Notes under the pieces: model-generated | The model's input: the letters and a program-made list of their open reading frames with translations, nothing else | What the model was told of the DNA's origin: nothing | The model's database searches: none | Origin: Hofstenia miamia | Lineage: Eukaryota > Xenacoelomorpha > Acoela | Assembly (NCBI GenBank): GCA_004352715.1 | Contig: SCFE01000073.1 | Coordinates: 890,033-954,032 of the forward strand | Reading direction: 5' to 3' | DNA length: 64,000 nt | In this document: piece after piece, positions 8,480 to 21,285 of the stretch | How the letters are laid out: each line of letters begins with the position of its first letter | Numbering within the stretch: the first letter of the stretch is position 1 | Program-made: the position numbers and the translations under genes

Positions 8480-10171
8480 TTAAACATATGCAGGAGTCAT
8501 CATTGGAGGATGCTTCAGTTTATGCATGTTCTGGGCATGATTTTCCTCGAAGCGCGCAGGATTTTGACAACAGAATACACGAATCAAAGCATTATGCCAG
8601 GCAATAATTGTTTTATGCGACCAGATCCAGAAACCAGAAGTAATGCCAACAACCAAGGAAGTAAAGTATCTCGCCAAAAGAACGTTAAAATTCGGCGCTG
8701 TGAACGACTCATCAATTTGAACAGGAACACATTCTTCGGACCTCTTCAGAGCAAGATTTGTTCCACAAATCTTGGAGAACCATGAATCGTTGATTTTATC
8801 GCGATATCGTAATTCATACATGTGACAGGCCAACAATCCACAAGCAGGAATTAAATAAAAAATTGAAAATATCCCAATTCGAATCATTAACATTTCTAGC
8901 TTTTTGGTCTTCGTTCCGCTATCTTTAATTATTGTTCGAATTTTGCAAAGAGCAACAAATCCGGCCAATAAGAAGAAAACACCAATCGCTAAATAAGCTG
9001 CGGTTGGAATCAAAACAAAGAGCTGCATATGAACAGGATTACTAAGTCCAGTATAACAAGTACCAGAAAGTTCATCACCATCGATTGCTCCAACAAAGAC
9101 AACAGCTATGGTTTGGACGGATGGCACTGCCCATGCAAAAGCATGAAACATCATTGATTTTGCTTCAATCGCTTCATGGCCCCACTTCAAACCAGCTGAG
9201 AGGAACCAAGTGATGGATAACACTACCCACCATATATTACTCGCCATTGTAAAAAAATATAAAGCTACAAACATTAACGTACACGCCACATGTTTTTCGC
9301 CATGAATGACCACTTTGAGTGTGTGATTCTGATAAAGATTATCTGAGCTTGAACAAGAATGTTTATTTCCAAATATAAATCCAAGTAAATAGCACGCAGA
9401 AATTAAAATGTAGCAGCCAGCAATGAAAATAATAGGACGTTCGGGATAACGGAATCTGTCCATATCGAGGAGAAATGTAGCTACTGTTATGATAGTTGCA
9501 ATGCAGCACAATCCAGACCAAGCTCCAATCCAATAATGCAAAAAGTCATAATAGCTTTTCTCCAACTGAAGATCGCAAGGTTTTCCACAGTTTTTGACAT
9601 TTCTAAAGTTATAGCCCAACCCAGCATGAGTTCTTATCGGCTTGGGGCATCCAGGTTTTGGGGGTTCAGGTGGTGCTGGAGTGGGGAGAGGATCATTGTT
9701 CCGAAATGCTTCTGGCATATTTAAGCATAATTGTTCACCATCAATCAGAGATGTATGTTTGGTTGCATTTGATTTGAGATTGTGCTTTTCGCACTTAAGC
9801 TCTTCTGGCCAGGCATATCCCAATTTTATTAGAGTGGGTGAACAATGAGCGACCGCTTCTTGACAATTTTCTATGCATGGATAAAGCACTTGTTGCTCGA
9901 AATTAGGGAAACAAGCAGGATAAAACAAAGTACATATTACAAATTTCGCTATGTTCTTACAAGGAATGTTCTTGTAAGTGTCCAATAGTCTAAGCTTAAC
10001 TTCTTCACTGGGTGGGCCAAAAATGTTGGTAGATATTGTATCAGAGTATGGTAAGAAAGGCTTACAAAAATTTGGACGCTTGAATATGTTGGTTTCAGCC
10101 ATTGGAGTGCATTCTCTAGCCGCTGTAGGTAGAATGATTAAATGTAGCAGGAGGAGTGCAAATAACACCAT
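8480..10171 (-). CDS. fzd: Frizzled-family Wnt receptor, single coding exon
   Basis: A seven-pass plasma-membrane receptor that binds Wnt through an extracellular cysteine-rich domain and recruits Dishevelled inside the cell. The open frame extends upstream to 10288, but Met-40 (10171) is preferred: it starts a clean signal peptide (MVLFALLLLHLIILPTAA), and a splice acceptor lies 10 nt upstream. In 602-residue numbering the Frizzled domain has all ten cysteines (60, 75, 110, 119, 126, 138, 142, 149, 166, 188). A proline-rich linker follows (200-214), with linker cysteines 214, 234 and 238, then seven membrane segments at about 250-274, 285-306, 333-363, 378-401, 419-446, 466-490 and 533-557. 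The Dishevelled-binding KTxxxW motif is KTIIAW (559-564). N-glycosylation sequons are at 174 and 321. The cytoplasmic tail is short (38 residues) and ends in PAYV, a possible but atypical PDZ ligand. The reading frame is intact and looks functional. Several vertebrate Frizzled genes also have single-exon coding regions. Confidence 0.95.
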   Translation of the reverse strand: MVLFALLLLHLIILPTAARECTPMAETNIFKRPNFCKPFLPYSDTISTNIFGPPSEEVKLRLLDTYKNIPCKNIAKFVICTLFYPACFPNFEQQVLYPCIENCQEAVAHCSPTLIKLGYAWPEELKCEKHNLKSNATKHTSLIDGEQLCLNMPEAFRNNDPLPTPAPPEPPKPGCPKPIRTHAGLGYNFRNVKNCGKPCDLQLEKSYYDFLHYWIGAWSGLCCIATIITVATFLLDMDRFRYPERPIIFIAGCYILISACYLLGFIFGNKHSCSSSDNLYQNHTLKVVIHGEKHVACTLMFVALYFFTMASNIWWVVLSITWFLSAGLKWGHEAIEAKSMMFHAFAWAVPSVQTIAVVFVGAIDGDELSGTCYTGLSNPVHMQLFVLIPTAAYLAIGVFFLLAGFVALCKIRTIIKDSGTKTKKLEMLMIRIGIFSIFYLIPACGLLACHMYELRYRDKINDSWFSKICGTNLALKRSEECVPVQIDESFTAPNFNVLLARYFTSLVVGITSGFWIWSHKTIIAWHNALIRVFCCQNPARFEENHAQNMHKLKHPPMMTPAYV

Positions 10172-10180
10172 CGCTGAATT

Positions 10181-10192
10181 CTGAAAAGCTAA
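10181..10192 (-). other. probable splice acceptor in the 5' UTR of the Frizzled gene
   Basis: On the minus strand the bases CTTAGCTTTTCAG end just before the sequence AATTCAGCG-ATG of the preferred start. This is a pyrimidine-rich tract followed by AG at 10182-10181. It implies a 5' UTR exon further upstream (above 10.2 kb) and explains why the codons before Met-40 look unlike protein. Confidence 0.55.
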
Positions 10193-10647
10193 GTAATTAA
10201 ATTGAAGCAAGCACAGGCGTGCAGTCCAGGTTAAATAACATTTAACTAATGTGAAGTGCTGCTTTGCGACGCTAGATGTCCTTGCCATAATTAATACAAT
10301 TGGTTAAATATTTTGCCAATACCGCATTAATGTCGTTGGAAAAACACATCCTAAAGAAACTAAATTAAATTTAAAATTTCCCTAAATCCCTAAGCAACAT
10401 GGACATATTAATTTATTGACAGGCGCTACGATTATTTTAACTAAATGATGTGTTGTTATACAATTGTCGCCTTAATGAACAACACATTTCAAATTCCAAA
10501 CTATCAAACTATCCAAAGTGGATTCATAAACTATGTCGGACAGCAGGACCTTCTATATATTAGTATCCCGCTTTATTAAAATTTCGGAGTCAGTTCGGTA
10601 TCAGTTCAGTGTCGGGATTACTATGAAAAATCAATAGTACATTTGGC
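10193..10647. other. probable intron / upstream region of the Frizzled gene
   Basis: No coding feature recognised. If the acceptor at 10181 is used, this is intron. The 5' exon and promoter could not be located. Confidence 0.4.
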
Positions 10648-10815
10648 ATATATATATANNNNNNNNNNNNNNNNNNNNNNNNNNNNNNNNNNNNNNNNNN
10701 NNNNNNNNNNNNNNNNNNNNNNNNNNNNNNNNNNNNNNNNNNNNNNNNNNNNNNNNNNNNNNNNNNNNNNNNNNNNNNNNNNNNNNNNNNNNNNNNNNNN
10801 NNNNNNNNNNNNNNN

Positions 10816-10848
<33 letters not shown>
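10648..10848. repeat. TA microsatellite with a 157-N gap
   Basis: TA repeats on both sides of N run 10659-10815. The assembly broke inside the microsatellite. Tyr-Ile open frames across it are artefacts. Confidence 0.9.
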
Positions 10849-10851
<3 letters not shown>

Positions 10852-12370
10852 CACATAAGTAAGAAGTAATTGCTAGAGCTGTTATAAATTTACCTAAAAA
10901 TCCCATTTCGTAAAATATATTTTCACCTCAAAATATGAAATTATTTTGGTCTAAAGTGTTTTTATATATTTATATCAACACTACGGTGTTTTAAATAAAA
11001 GACAAAACTAAAACAACGCTTTTTGCAGTTGTAGTATACTATGGACATTTCAATTATATGACATTTTTCGGAGTTTCTATTTAAAAGGAATTTGTTTAAT
11101 AAATTTTAGTTTTACTGACTTATTTTAGCTCTACTAATTACAAATATACATGAATTTAATGCACATCGGTTTAACATCAAAAGACAAGAAACAAGTGCAA
11201 CCCTCCAGAAATGTTCCATATCACCAGTTAATTATTCAAAACATGTCAGTCTGTTAAATTTTTTAAAGATATAAACAACATATGGAATGGATCATTCACA
11301 AATATAAGATTTAAATTCCATAATTTGATTATTTCATTACAAAGATGTAACTGCACCTTAACTCGAATGGGGGCATTTCTAAATTTGATTCTTAAGGAAA
11401 AAATTTTAAATAGCTTGTTTTTGTGAAAGTATGTGCTAATCACTTATATATTTGTAAGTGCATTATTAGTAGATATTTCTTCCTAAGACATTTCCTATGT
11501 GACCAACGCGCCGTATCATAGACCTCGGACAGAAATATTCCAAGTTTTCATACTGCAAGCATTGGCGTGCAGGCTTGCATACAATCGACATAATGCTAAA
11601 TATAATATCGATACATTTTTTAACATGATACCGCGAGATTGCTTTTGGCATCAGCATATCGCCGAGCTCTACTATATATGTCAATTCTAAAAACAAGTCG
11701 ATATTAGCTTGAATGGCATATATTTTTATTTAATTTTTGCCTCTAATATTTCGAATTGTAAGCAATTAGGCTTAGCTTCTCTCATTTAGTTTACCATGTT
11801 GTGTTTCTCTCGTTCATTATAATTGCTTAGCCTACAAGAAAAATACGCGAAAATGTAATTGTAGCTCGACTCGAGCCTAAAAAATTTAACTCACAAGGGC
11901 GTAGTAAATCATAAAGATAATTATAATTTACAAAAATCATAAAAGTTACATGAACATGCAATTTAAGCATAATTTATATTTTTCAACATATCTATTTGAT
12001 GATTCAGTTTTTTTAAATGACATTTGTAGTACGCATATCGGACTTCTAAATTGCAAATTGTATTTTTATATTATATTTTTCACTTCTATATTGCAATTGA
12101 CCAACATCGATATTACATCGGATGATTTCGATATTGCAAGTAAGAGTTTCATGCAATTACAAATTCAGAAATCTATATAGCAATTGACGTTTTCTATATT
12201 AAACTTGAAAATGGTGTGGTATTAGAAATGTTTAGTCCCCTAGGTACAAATTCTAGTCAATATGATCGCTTTTATTGATTTAAGTGTTGCACAGTTTTAG
12301 ACTCAATTTTGGACTTACACATTTAAAATTAGTCAGCCTCTTTCAGAGAAAATACAGGATAAATAAATAA

Positions 12371-12374
<4 letters not shown>
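10849..12374. other. intergenic sequence
   Basis: No gene recognised. A slightly G+C-richer patch at 11490-11700 is open on both strands (63 and 76 codons), but neither product resembles a known family and no splice sites support it. Confidence 0.45.

Positions 12375-12411
<37 letters not shown>
12375..12411. repeat. TA microsatellite
   Basis: A 37-bp uninterrupted TA tract. It is followed directly by CAGGGTGTGACAAAAGTAAC, which looks like a transposon terminal repeat, but no matching inverted end was found. Confidence 0.85.
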
Positions 12412-12414
<3 letters not shown>

Positions 12415-15400
12415 GGTGTGACAAAAGTAACGCAAAATATGAAATCTAGATACAATATACATGTATATATATACTATGAGATATATATATAGATACTATG
12501 TGCTGGATTTGTATCCAGCTCAAGCGATTTTCCATAGTATAGAGCGAACTTTTTGATGGAAAGCCAGAATAATTCCTTTAATCCAAGAATTTTTACGTTG
12601 CTTTTTTGGAATAGGGGCCTAATGTCTTATGTATATATATTCACTGCAATTGTCTTGTTAAACTGGCAATGAATTTCATTGATAAAATCAGCGCGTTGGA
12701 TTTCTTTTCCTTTTTACTGGTTTGCATTTATTCTAGTTTAACCGTCTCTTGTATCTGTACGCAAATATATGCATTTAGCTATGTATTCCTGTGTTTGTCA
12801 ATAAAAGAAAAACTAAAAAACTTTTTCTCAACAACGAGATTATGCTTAGATGCATCATCAGAATTTTTTGTAAATAATGTAAGTTAGATAACTGAAGTTT
12901 GTGTAAATGGCACAATTTGCTCACATTTGTTACAAATGCTTACTAGACTAAAAACTTCGTTTTTGATGTATTGTTTAATTAGCAAAGGGAAAAAATCTTC
13001 TTTATGCTATACATTATGGACTTTTTCAACTGTTTTTTTTAGAAAAAAACGAATTGTTAATACAAAACGGAATTCTCAAATAAATATTTTATTGACATTG
13101 GACGAATAGTGGTTCCTAACACAAACACAGGTCTACGATCAATGTTCCCTGAATTAGTGGTTTCTTTGCTTCATCAAGGCAATTATAAATATCATCCAAA
13201 TGTGGTTTTTATCATTCTGAGCATGAAAGTAATTTTCATCAGGGATACCTTCAGGGAGCGCTCCTCCAAGTGTTTCACATGGAAACAGTTAAAGCGTATT
13301 TTTTAAATGAAACAAATTACTTAGACTGTATATTTATTAATAGGACTGCATCAATTCGTGATAGAACACAAATGGTATCTTCTAAAATTTCTAAAAACGA
13401 AACAAGGGTTGGAGATGTTATGTTTGCCATTAAATTACTAAATGAAGTTTAAAATTTATATTATGTTATATATTATTGTAATTTTAATGTATAAAAATAA
13501 ATTACAATGAACTATTTTCTAAAACCTTGAATATATTTTATAGCATGCAATAGTACATGAAAATGTGCTGTACATTAAAATATATAAATGGGTCAGAATA
13601 TATTATACCAACCCAATTCGGTCCAAGTTCTATTGAGTATTTAGTGTGCTTGATCCAACATAAAACTTGGTGAAAATGTGACCTAACCACGATTTCACTA
13701 CTTCTACAGGTCCAAACCCTAACCCCAATCCTTAACCTATATATATATAAACTGGTTTAAAAGGGAAATTCATATAAAATGCACTACAATGCCAAAATAT
13801 CAAAAGAGTACTAAATGGAGATGTTCTTATTCTGAAATGAAATATTTAGCTCAAACAGTGATTTAACTCTCCTGGAAAAATAGTTACAGAATGAATTTCG
13901 ATAACCCAGTCGTAACACACATTATTTAACGATTGAACCAATCCAATTGTGATTGTTTTCATATGTTATTATTCTATGACCCAACTCAGCTAAATCCAAA
14001 AATGGATATCCCATTTGCAGTTCTGTTGTACATGAACATAAAAAAAAGTCCGCACACTTTGCAGCATGACTAGGTTTTTGCATTATAATTCAATACACTT
14101 AATAAGATATAAAACAATAAAAATTAGTTTAAATACATGCTCCGATCTTTGAAATATTTATAAATAGTCTACGTTCTTGGGAGTTAGGTTATCAAATTTT
14201 ATTAAAGGATCTCAAGTTCCAGGAACAAAAACTTTCTCACTTCGAGATAGTTTTTGATATTTACCTAATTCTCTTCCTAGGGAATAATTTATGTTAAAAT
14301 AGTTAACTCTAACAGATTCCTGTATTCTGATTTACAGAATGTTTTGATGCTCAAAGTGAAATTTATTTGAAAAAAAACTAAATAGCTTTTAACTAATTGA
14401 TTTTAGGACTGATTTGTAAAGAATTACTAGGAAAGTTATACAAAATTTGTAATACGTAGCATGTGCAATGACTGCAAAAATTGTTTGTGAGAAAGATTTT
14501 CACGATAGATGGCGTATAAGTTGTTAGAGAGCACACATTGAATTTTGTTCAATAATTATATTTTCAGAATAACTGAAATTTTAGTATGTTTGACAAACGA
14601 TTAATTACAATTGGTCCGCAATGGTGCTAAAAATCAGATTCAAGTGAAAAGCAACATGAGATCAACAAAAATTGTTTTGAGTTATTAGCTTGTTTAGGAT
14701 TTATGATAAACCTGGATAATATTTCACGATTATTATCACTCATCGTACAGAATTATCAATTGTGCTCAGTCATCGTCAAACTTTTGTTGCTTGGAGGATC
14801 TTCTCAAACTAACTAATATCTTTCATTACTCATAATAGTGTCAAGCACGAGGAACACATACTTTGTGAACGATTGATACATTTCGCAATATGTTCACAGA
14901 ATTCAAATGTTATGAATAATAAATCATGAAATATGGTGTTATTATGCCTACAATTCAAATATAGACATCGATTGATAATATTGATTAATGGGCAGATATC
15001 CTATAATATCTGAGAACGTTATAATATGTCTTCACTTCAGGTGATAGAAAGACTTTACTTAAACTCAACTATCATAAGATTGCTTATTAAATATGTTCAT
15101 ATAGCAAATAATGCTGTATCTTTAGCTTACCTTTATATTTGCAATGCAATCCGCTAAGCATGTCCTGTTTACTCTTCCAAAGTCATAGAGTTGTGTTAAC
15201 AGAGTGACATGGAGTAGGAGTAGCTTAGGAAATGAAATGTATTGCTTTCTTCTTATCAAAAATTTCTAAGATATTTCTAATGTATATTGATCACGTGATC
15301 CATTTGCCATGCTTATGCCATTATTTGCTCAGAAATGTAATTATTAATTTTTCATAAGTATACACAATTTTTTACTAGTCCATATAATTGGAACGCAACT

Positions 15401-18400
15401 GGTATATTCTTTGATTACATCGAGCCTATGTATAAAGAAAGTTTCGTTCTTGGTAAATGTTTGCTATTGTCTGTACAATTGTTACCTGAATTTGTTATTC
15501 GTATATGATGAAAAAAAGTAACAAGTTAGATGAAATAAAAATATGTTTGACACAGTTAAACGGAAAGAAAATTTTGAAACACCAATTCTGGTATCCCCTA
15601 TTACTTTGTAAGCTACAGCATGTTAGAAGTAATACGTTGGATTGTCAGGTTTATTATTAAAAGAAACAGCTAATTAATATATTATTAGAAATGAATTCAC
15701 TGTTATTATGGAAAAAAATTATGGTGAGGATCAGGAGTTTTCTATCACTACCCTCTAACATGATAGCATATGTAAATGCATTAATTTAATAATGTGCCAT
15801 TGATTCACGCAAGAGTAGTCCTTCCAACACATTAACACAATGAATGACGTAATAGAGAAGGTAGCCGCGAGGGCAATCGGAATTCCAGGATGAATATTTT
15901 CAGTGGATAAACATGCTTTATTATTCTAAAATTTGATTGTTTTATCGATGTGTTTATCTATATGCATTTTGTAATGTTGTTTAAATTTTCTTGTTAAATA
16001 ACATTTTCTCATATCAAGTAGTCAAGTATGAATCTATCCCAAAAATTCTCTGATACACCTGCTCTGTAGGACTACGCGTTCCCCGAATACCCGTTTCTAC
16101 CCACGCGTACTTGCGGGGAGCACAAGTACGTTACCACTGTCAGGAGTATGAGCGGTTATGCAGAAAGGCCACTTCCTATAGACACTCTGTTAACAATTTG
16201 TCTTTAGATGTTTAAACGCAGTATGAAACTCTTAATTATGGTTACATCAATTTGTTCCTGAATATCCAAATGCGTTTTCAACATATGCGAATCAATTATG
16301 ATGTATATAAAGGATATTGTGTAGTATGTTTGCATTTAGCTGAACTGTTAGTGATTAAAAAGAAATTGAATTACATTTCTACATGTGAATTAAATTTTTT
16401 AATGCAAAATAATATTTAAGTATTTTGTTAATGTTTTTAAGGTGCTACCACCACATCTTAACGATGTTGCCTGTTAGATGACATTGTCAACCTACTAGTG
16501 ACAGGTGGCAAATACAATTGATTTTTAGTTTCGCATAGTTTCTTTTTGTATAGCTTAGAATTATTAATACAATAGTAAATTACACATACGGGTATGGGGC
16601 GGGAATGAGTAAAATCTTTACAGATACCTATAAATCCCTAACAGAAATACCTTATCCGCACAGCCTTACTCTGTGTTCAACTAACTCTGAGGAAAAGCTA
16701 GAAAAATTTTGTACAGGCAAAAACGATATTAAAACAGGAAATCCTAGATGATGCGGAATAAATGATTTGTTGGCGGAAATACGATAAATTTGCATTCTAT
16801 CATGTTCTAAATAATTATAATGCATGATTTTTATGAAGTGCGTCAAAGCTATGGCAACGTATGAGATACCACACTAACTGGAAACTAGCTATAAATCATA
16901 CATAAAAATAAACTGGAAAAATCTTTGTAATTCTATTCTTTGTTTCTGTTGAATACTTTGCGTAGAAGTAATCGTAATGTAAAACTGGGTTTAAGTTACA
17001 GGAACATGCCAATGCATATACATCAGAATAATTTTCTGAAATCCGTGGTCTCAGTTTCTTATTTTATATCAAACTCCAATTGAAATATTCAATCCTAGGC
17101 AGCGGTTCGCCTTACTCCTGGCATTAAACATTGCGGCGCTGTTGATCCCAGATTTTCCTAAGTATGTATGCAAAGTTATGTAAGTTATCATTGTTTTTTA
17201 ATACAATGTATTTCCAAATTTGTATGTATAATACTATACCATGCACAAACATATGTTTAACGAAATACGTACAATAAATTTCAGTCCAATCGGATAATAT
17301 TTAAACTCTTAGGATTAATTATAAAATGTTTTTTTAAGAGTATGCCATTCTTTCTGTACACTCTATTAGGGTTTTTCATATAGGTCCTCTCTGTACCCTT
17401 TTCTTCTGAATCCTGCGTACTGTACAATTGCTTTAGAATTTCAGAATAAAGTGTCGAATATATGCATATACATGTATTTAGGTTAGGCCTATACATATAG
17501 TATTTCAATCGATCAGAATTTGTCTCTTTAATGTATTAGTATAGGCCTGTCCATCCCAAAAATTTCAAACCATTTCCAGCTCAGATCGCAGGTCCAAGTC
17601 GATGGAACTGAAGGCAACGAATCCTTGAGACTGAATTTCCCGGAAGAATCTTAACTGATAATTGTTGCTGAAATACAATTAAAACTGTTAATTGCGCACT
17701 CTATCTAAAATTGGTAGACAACCATGAAACTTTCTCTAGGTAACTAATTTTTTATAGGTTTCTTAAAAAATTTATCTAAATCTCCTCAGATTTCGATTCA
17801 AATGGAGAAATGTTTTGCATGATTCGTTGTTTTTAGAATCACAGGAGACATGCACCTGGCGCGCAAATGTAGGAGTGATCTCTATATTAATAATTGTCGA
17901 TATTATTGACAAAAGGATGTTCCACTTTAAAAAGTGTCAATAACGCAAATGCCCATCTGTGCGGAATTACATTTCATTAAATGCTTCATTTATTATCCTG
18001 ACTTTTCCCGTTGCGTACTACCTCTCATTAATTAATACACCGATGTCGCTCTTGTGCTATTAATAGACTGCAATATTTATAGAATGAGCGCACATTGAAT
18101 CCAACACTAACTTCTTGAAAATTCTTTGCTTTTCTTATAATTTGCTAAAAAAACAATGCCTAAGAATAGTTTTTTGTAATTTTGAAACATTTGGAGAGCA
18201 ATATCCTAAGTAAGCTCTCTAGAAAGAGTAAACTTGGGTAACGATATTCTGATATTTTAATTAAATACTTTTCTAATGCTTAAATATATATATATATATA
18301 TATATAGTAGAATTTAAAAAAAACAAAAATAATTTAACATTGATATTACTATTGCTAATAAATGATTAAAATTTTAGTAATTTTTTAAAAACCTTCATTT

Positions 18401-19444
18401 CATTAAAAATATAAATTGATTTTTCAGCATAATCATTTAGTTTTTTCTGAAATTTTGTTTCAACGTGTATTATATGTATTAATGAAGATATGTACTTAGA
18501 AAATAATAAAATAAAACTTTATTTAATTATAAATGTGCCTGTTTTTTCGTAACTGGTATTTTACTTCCTTGAACACAATAGTTGGCATGCTTCAGTATTT
18601 TCCCGATCATTACAACTTAATATTCTAAAATTATTAAAACTAAAGCGTTTTAAATGTAGAATATTCCCAAAATAATCAGACATGAAGTCAGAAAAACGTT
18701 CAGCCTATTTCAGAAGGCTTACCCGCTACTATTAGAAGTATTCATCCGCTTGTAAGTAAAGCAACAAATGTAGTTGAAGCGAGGCACTTTTGCAATGTTG
18801 TCATGTCAGCAATAAATTCATAATTTTATAAGTAAACAAGATTTTATCGCATAGTTTACAGTCGAATTTTTCATAAAAATCTAAGAATTTTTTCACAAGG
18901 AATACCTCTTTCATATTATTCATTCTCTGACCTGCCTGCACCGTGGTGTATACCTCTACACGTCAACCTCTACAAATGCATTTCTCAATAATGAACTTCA
19001 TAAATAATTATAGCTTGATGCACTTAATATAAATATTAAAGCAATGTATAGCGCATATTTCAAGTGGAAATCATTCTATTTAAAATTCAAGGATTTCAGT
19101 AAATATTACAAAATTCGTTTCAAACTCATGTAGACAGATACAGATTTGTATACACAATTACAAATCGCAAATACCTAGATAACATCTGTCGAATGTTTTG
19201 CTAATCTCAATTTAAAATTAATTCTTTCGTGTGAGATACATAATAAAACTCTTGAACTTACTGAGTACAAAATATGACATTTTAATAGAGCGAAAGGTAC
19301 ACAAAATAATGTCAGAATGACATTAACTTCCTTCAAATGAAGTTTTTCGACATTTAATTCAATACATGTACATCATATCGGCCTTGAAATATGATTAACA
19401 TGGGAATTCCAAGGAAAATACAGGGTTCATTTGTACACAATTGT

Positions 19445-19482
<38 letters not shown>

Positions 19483-19603
19483 AAGTTGCAACCAATCAGA
19501 AAAGTTTATTGGTAACCGGCCGACCGTTTTTGAGATGAGCACTCGCTTTTTATTGAAGGCTTAAAAGCTGAACGGTCAAAATTTATCCTACTCGTCACGT
19601 CCC
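12412..19603. other. long gene-poor A+T-rich region
   Basis: No gene could be supported over 7.2 kb. Open frames at 13109-13306 and 13270-13452 and on the minus strand at 16652-16846 and 17281-17508 lack recognisable motifs. TA tracts lie at 18283-18306 and 19448-19480. A short G+C-rich patch with a hairpin lies near 16.1 kb. Confidence 0.45.
16106..16130. repeat. perfect 8-bp hairpin in a G+C-rich patch
   Basis: CGTACTTG (16106-16113) and CAAGTACG (16123-16130) pair perfectly across a 9-nt CGGGGAGCA loop. The surrounding 16060-16190 is much richer in G+C than its neighbours. It may be a relic of a structured RNA or a transposon end; no family is recognised. Confidence 0.35.
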
Positions 19604-20618
19604 CTACCCAATAAACATTTTTTGGTTGAAGTAACGTTTCTCTAACGTTGATTTTGTGACATAAAGGCGTTGCATGGATGTTACAGAATTGTTGAATTTG
19701 AAACAAACTGGTTGTTTGGACGTGTTCATTACCGTCACAGCAACGTTGCAAGAAAGTTGAATTTGTAACTTCACTTATAACTCAAAACCAATGTCTTTTA
19801 ATTGTTTATAACCGTTTAGCATTACTTCATTCATTATACAACAAAAAATAATGACTTTGTAAAATCATAAAAGAATAGTTTATATTCCAGAAATTAACTG
19901 GTTTGCACAGATGCATATCACAATATATACACCAAATACATACACACAATAAAATATGCGTGATCAAGAAATATCAATTTACTAAGTAAGAACTCCAAGA
20001 ATTGATATTCCATTAATGCCGCGTTTCCTCGAGCGCGCTACGAACAATTAAATTTCAAGCAGGTAGCTGTAGCATGCTTTTGGAGTGTTTACACTGTAGC
20101 GTCCAAAAAATTGTTGACTATTTACATGAGCACAGAACGGTAACTAAATTATTCTTCGCTATGAACAAATTTAATATTATTAAAAAGTATGCTGCTAGAT
20201 GTCGTTGCAGCTCTACAACAATTTGCTTTCCATTTACCCACTACCGTTGTAAACACAAATTTGTGCCGGTACGCGCTCGTGGAAATGCACCATAAATTAC
20301 CAAAGATATAATTATTAATTAATTAAACATATTCATTTGCCTTAGAATTGTGCTATATATTTCTTAGCAATTTGGTAATAATTTTGGCCAATGTAAATTT
20401 AAAGTAAAATATTTCGATTTTGAATAGAATTTGAAATATTTTTATTTGAATATACATAAAAGACTATAAAGTAAAATGTAGTTTGGGTAATTTACAAACA
20501 ATTCAAAGTTAGTGTGTGACATTATGCATAAATTATTCTTACATCACTTTGATTATGCTATTGAAAGAATTTATAAATTGAAATTTTCGCTTTTTGGACA
20601 AATTGGCGTAAAATAGTA

Positions 20619-21285
20619 CCGCTGTGTGCAAAAGTATTGAGAACCATGTAAATCAAATGACAAAGTTGCCCTGAGACCATAGTTGGCTGTCATTTGGGGG
20701 AAACGATATTTGGAAANGTGGTCTTCTCCGGATTGGCTTTTGAAATACGTATAAGCATTCTTTCATCTGCAGGAGTGGTTTTCCTTGGTCTTCCTGATTT
20801 CGAATTTACTTGAATTGATCCTTCTTTCTTGAATTTGCATATAATTCTAGATACAGTGCTCCTTGGTACCTTTACAATCTTCGATATAGCAACTGCAGAT
20901 AGACCTTCTGAGTGCTTTGCAATAATTAGCTCTTTAATCACGGAGGGAGTGTAATGCGGCATAACTTATTTGGCAAATAAATAAAAATGACATAAATAGT
21001 TGAGGAAGAAATAATTAATGCTTTGAAATTTGACTGCAAATAAATAAACTTCCTCAACAAGGCCCTGCTCAATACTTTTGCACACCCAAGCAGACGTACC
21101 CTCACTTTGAAACTTGTGGTGGTGACCGCCAAGAGTTCACAAGTAGGTAATTATTTTTCTAATTATCTTAAAATAGAGCCTTCTGTGTAATAACATTCAG
21201 CTAAACCCTCACCAGAGGAATTTAAAGCTCGGAAATTGAATTATAGTTATTTTAAAGGAGTGCTCAATACTTTTGCACACTACTG
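20619..21285 (-). mobile_element. Tc1-type transposon, copy A, with IR/DR ends
   Basis: The outer ends carry the inverted motif GTGTGCAAAAGTATTGAG (left at 20623-20640, right at about 21262-21280), and the target TA is at 20617-20618 and 21286-21287. A second copy of the motif (CTCAATACTTTTGCACAC, about 21066-21084) lies about 190 bp inside the right end in the same orientation. This gives the paired direct-repeat-in-inverted-repeat layout known from Sleeping Beauty-like Tc1 elements. Only the N-terminal part of the transposase is present. The single N at 20717 joins the left end to the transposase start, so the missing middle may be an assembly effect. Confidence 0.8.
20718..20962 (-). pseudogene. 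Tc1 transposase, N-terminal DNA-binding part (copy A)
   Basis: Minus-strand frame starting at an ATG at 20962. It encodes a paired-type helix-turn-helix with the AISKIVKVPRSTVSRII recognition helix region, a GRPRKTT linker (GRPR-like motif), and the start of a second HTH (DERMLIRISKANPEKT). The frame ends at the single N at 20717, so the catalytic DDE domain is absent here. The transposase would bind the repeated motif in the element ends. Confidence 0.82.

Noticed and set aside
8510-10184. Plus-strand open frames opposite the Frizzled gene
   Set aside because: Antisense shadows of a well-supported coding exon.
11466-11696. Patch open on both strands with higher G+C
   Set aside because: Neither 63- nor 76-residue product resembles a family, and no exon signals were found.
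12412-12445. CAGGGTGTGACAAAAGTAAC as a transposon terminus
   Set aside because: Looks like a terminal repeat but no inverted partner was found downstream.
13109-13452. Overlapping open frames with fairly ordinary amino-acid composition
   Set aside because: No recognisable motif, domain or splice structure; chance frames in A+T-rich DNA remain likely.
13711-13736. Telomere-like CCCTAACCCC
   Set aside because: Only one and a half units; no array.
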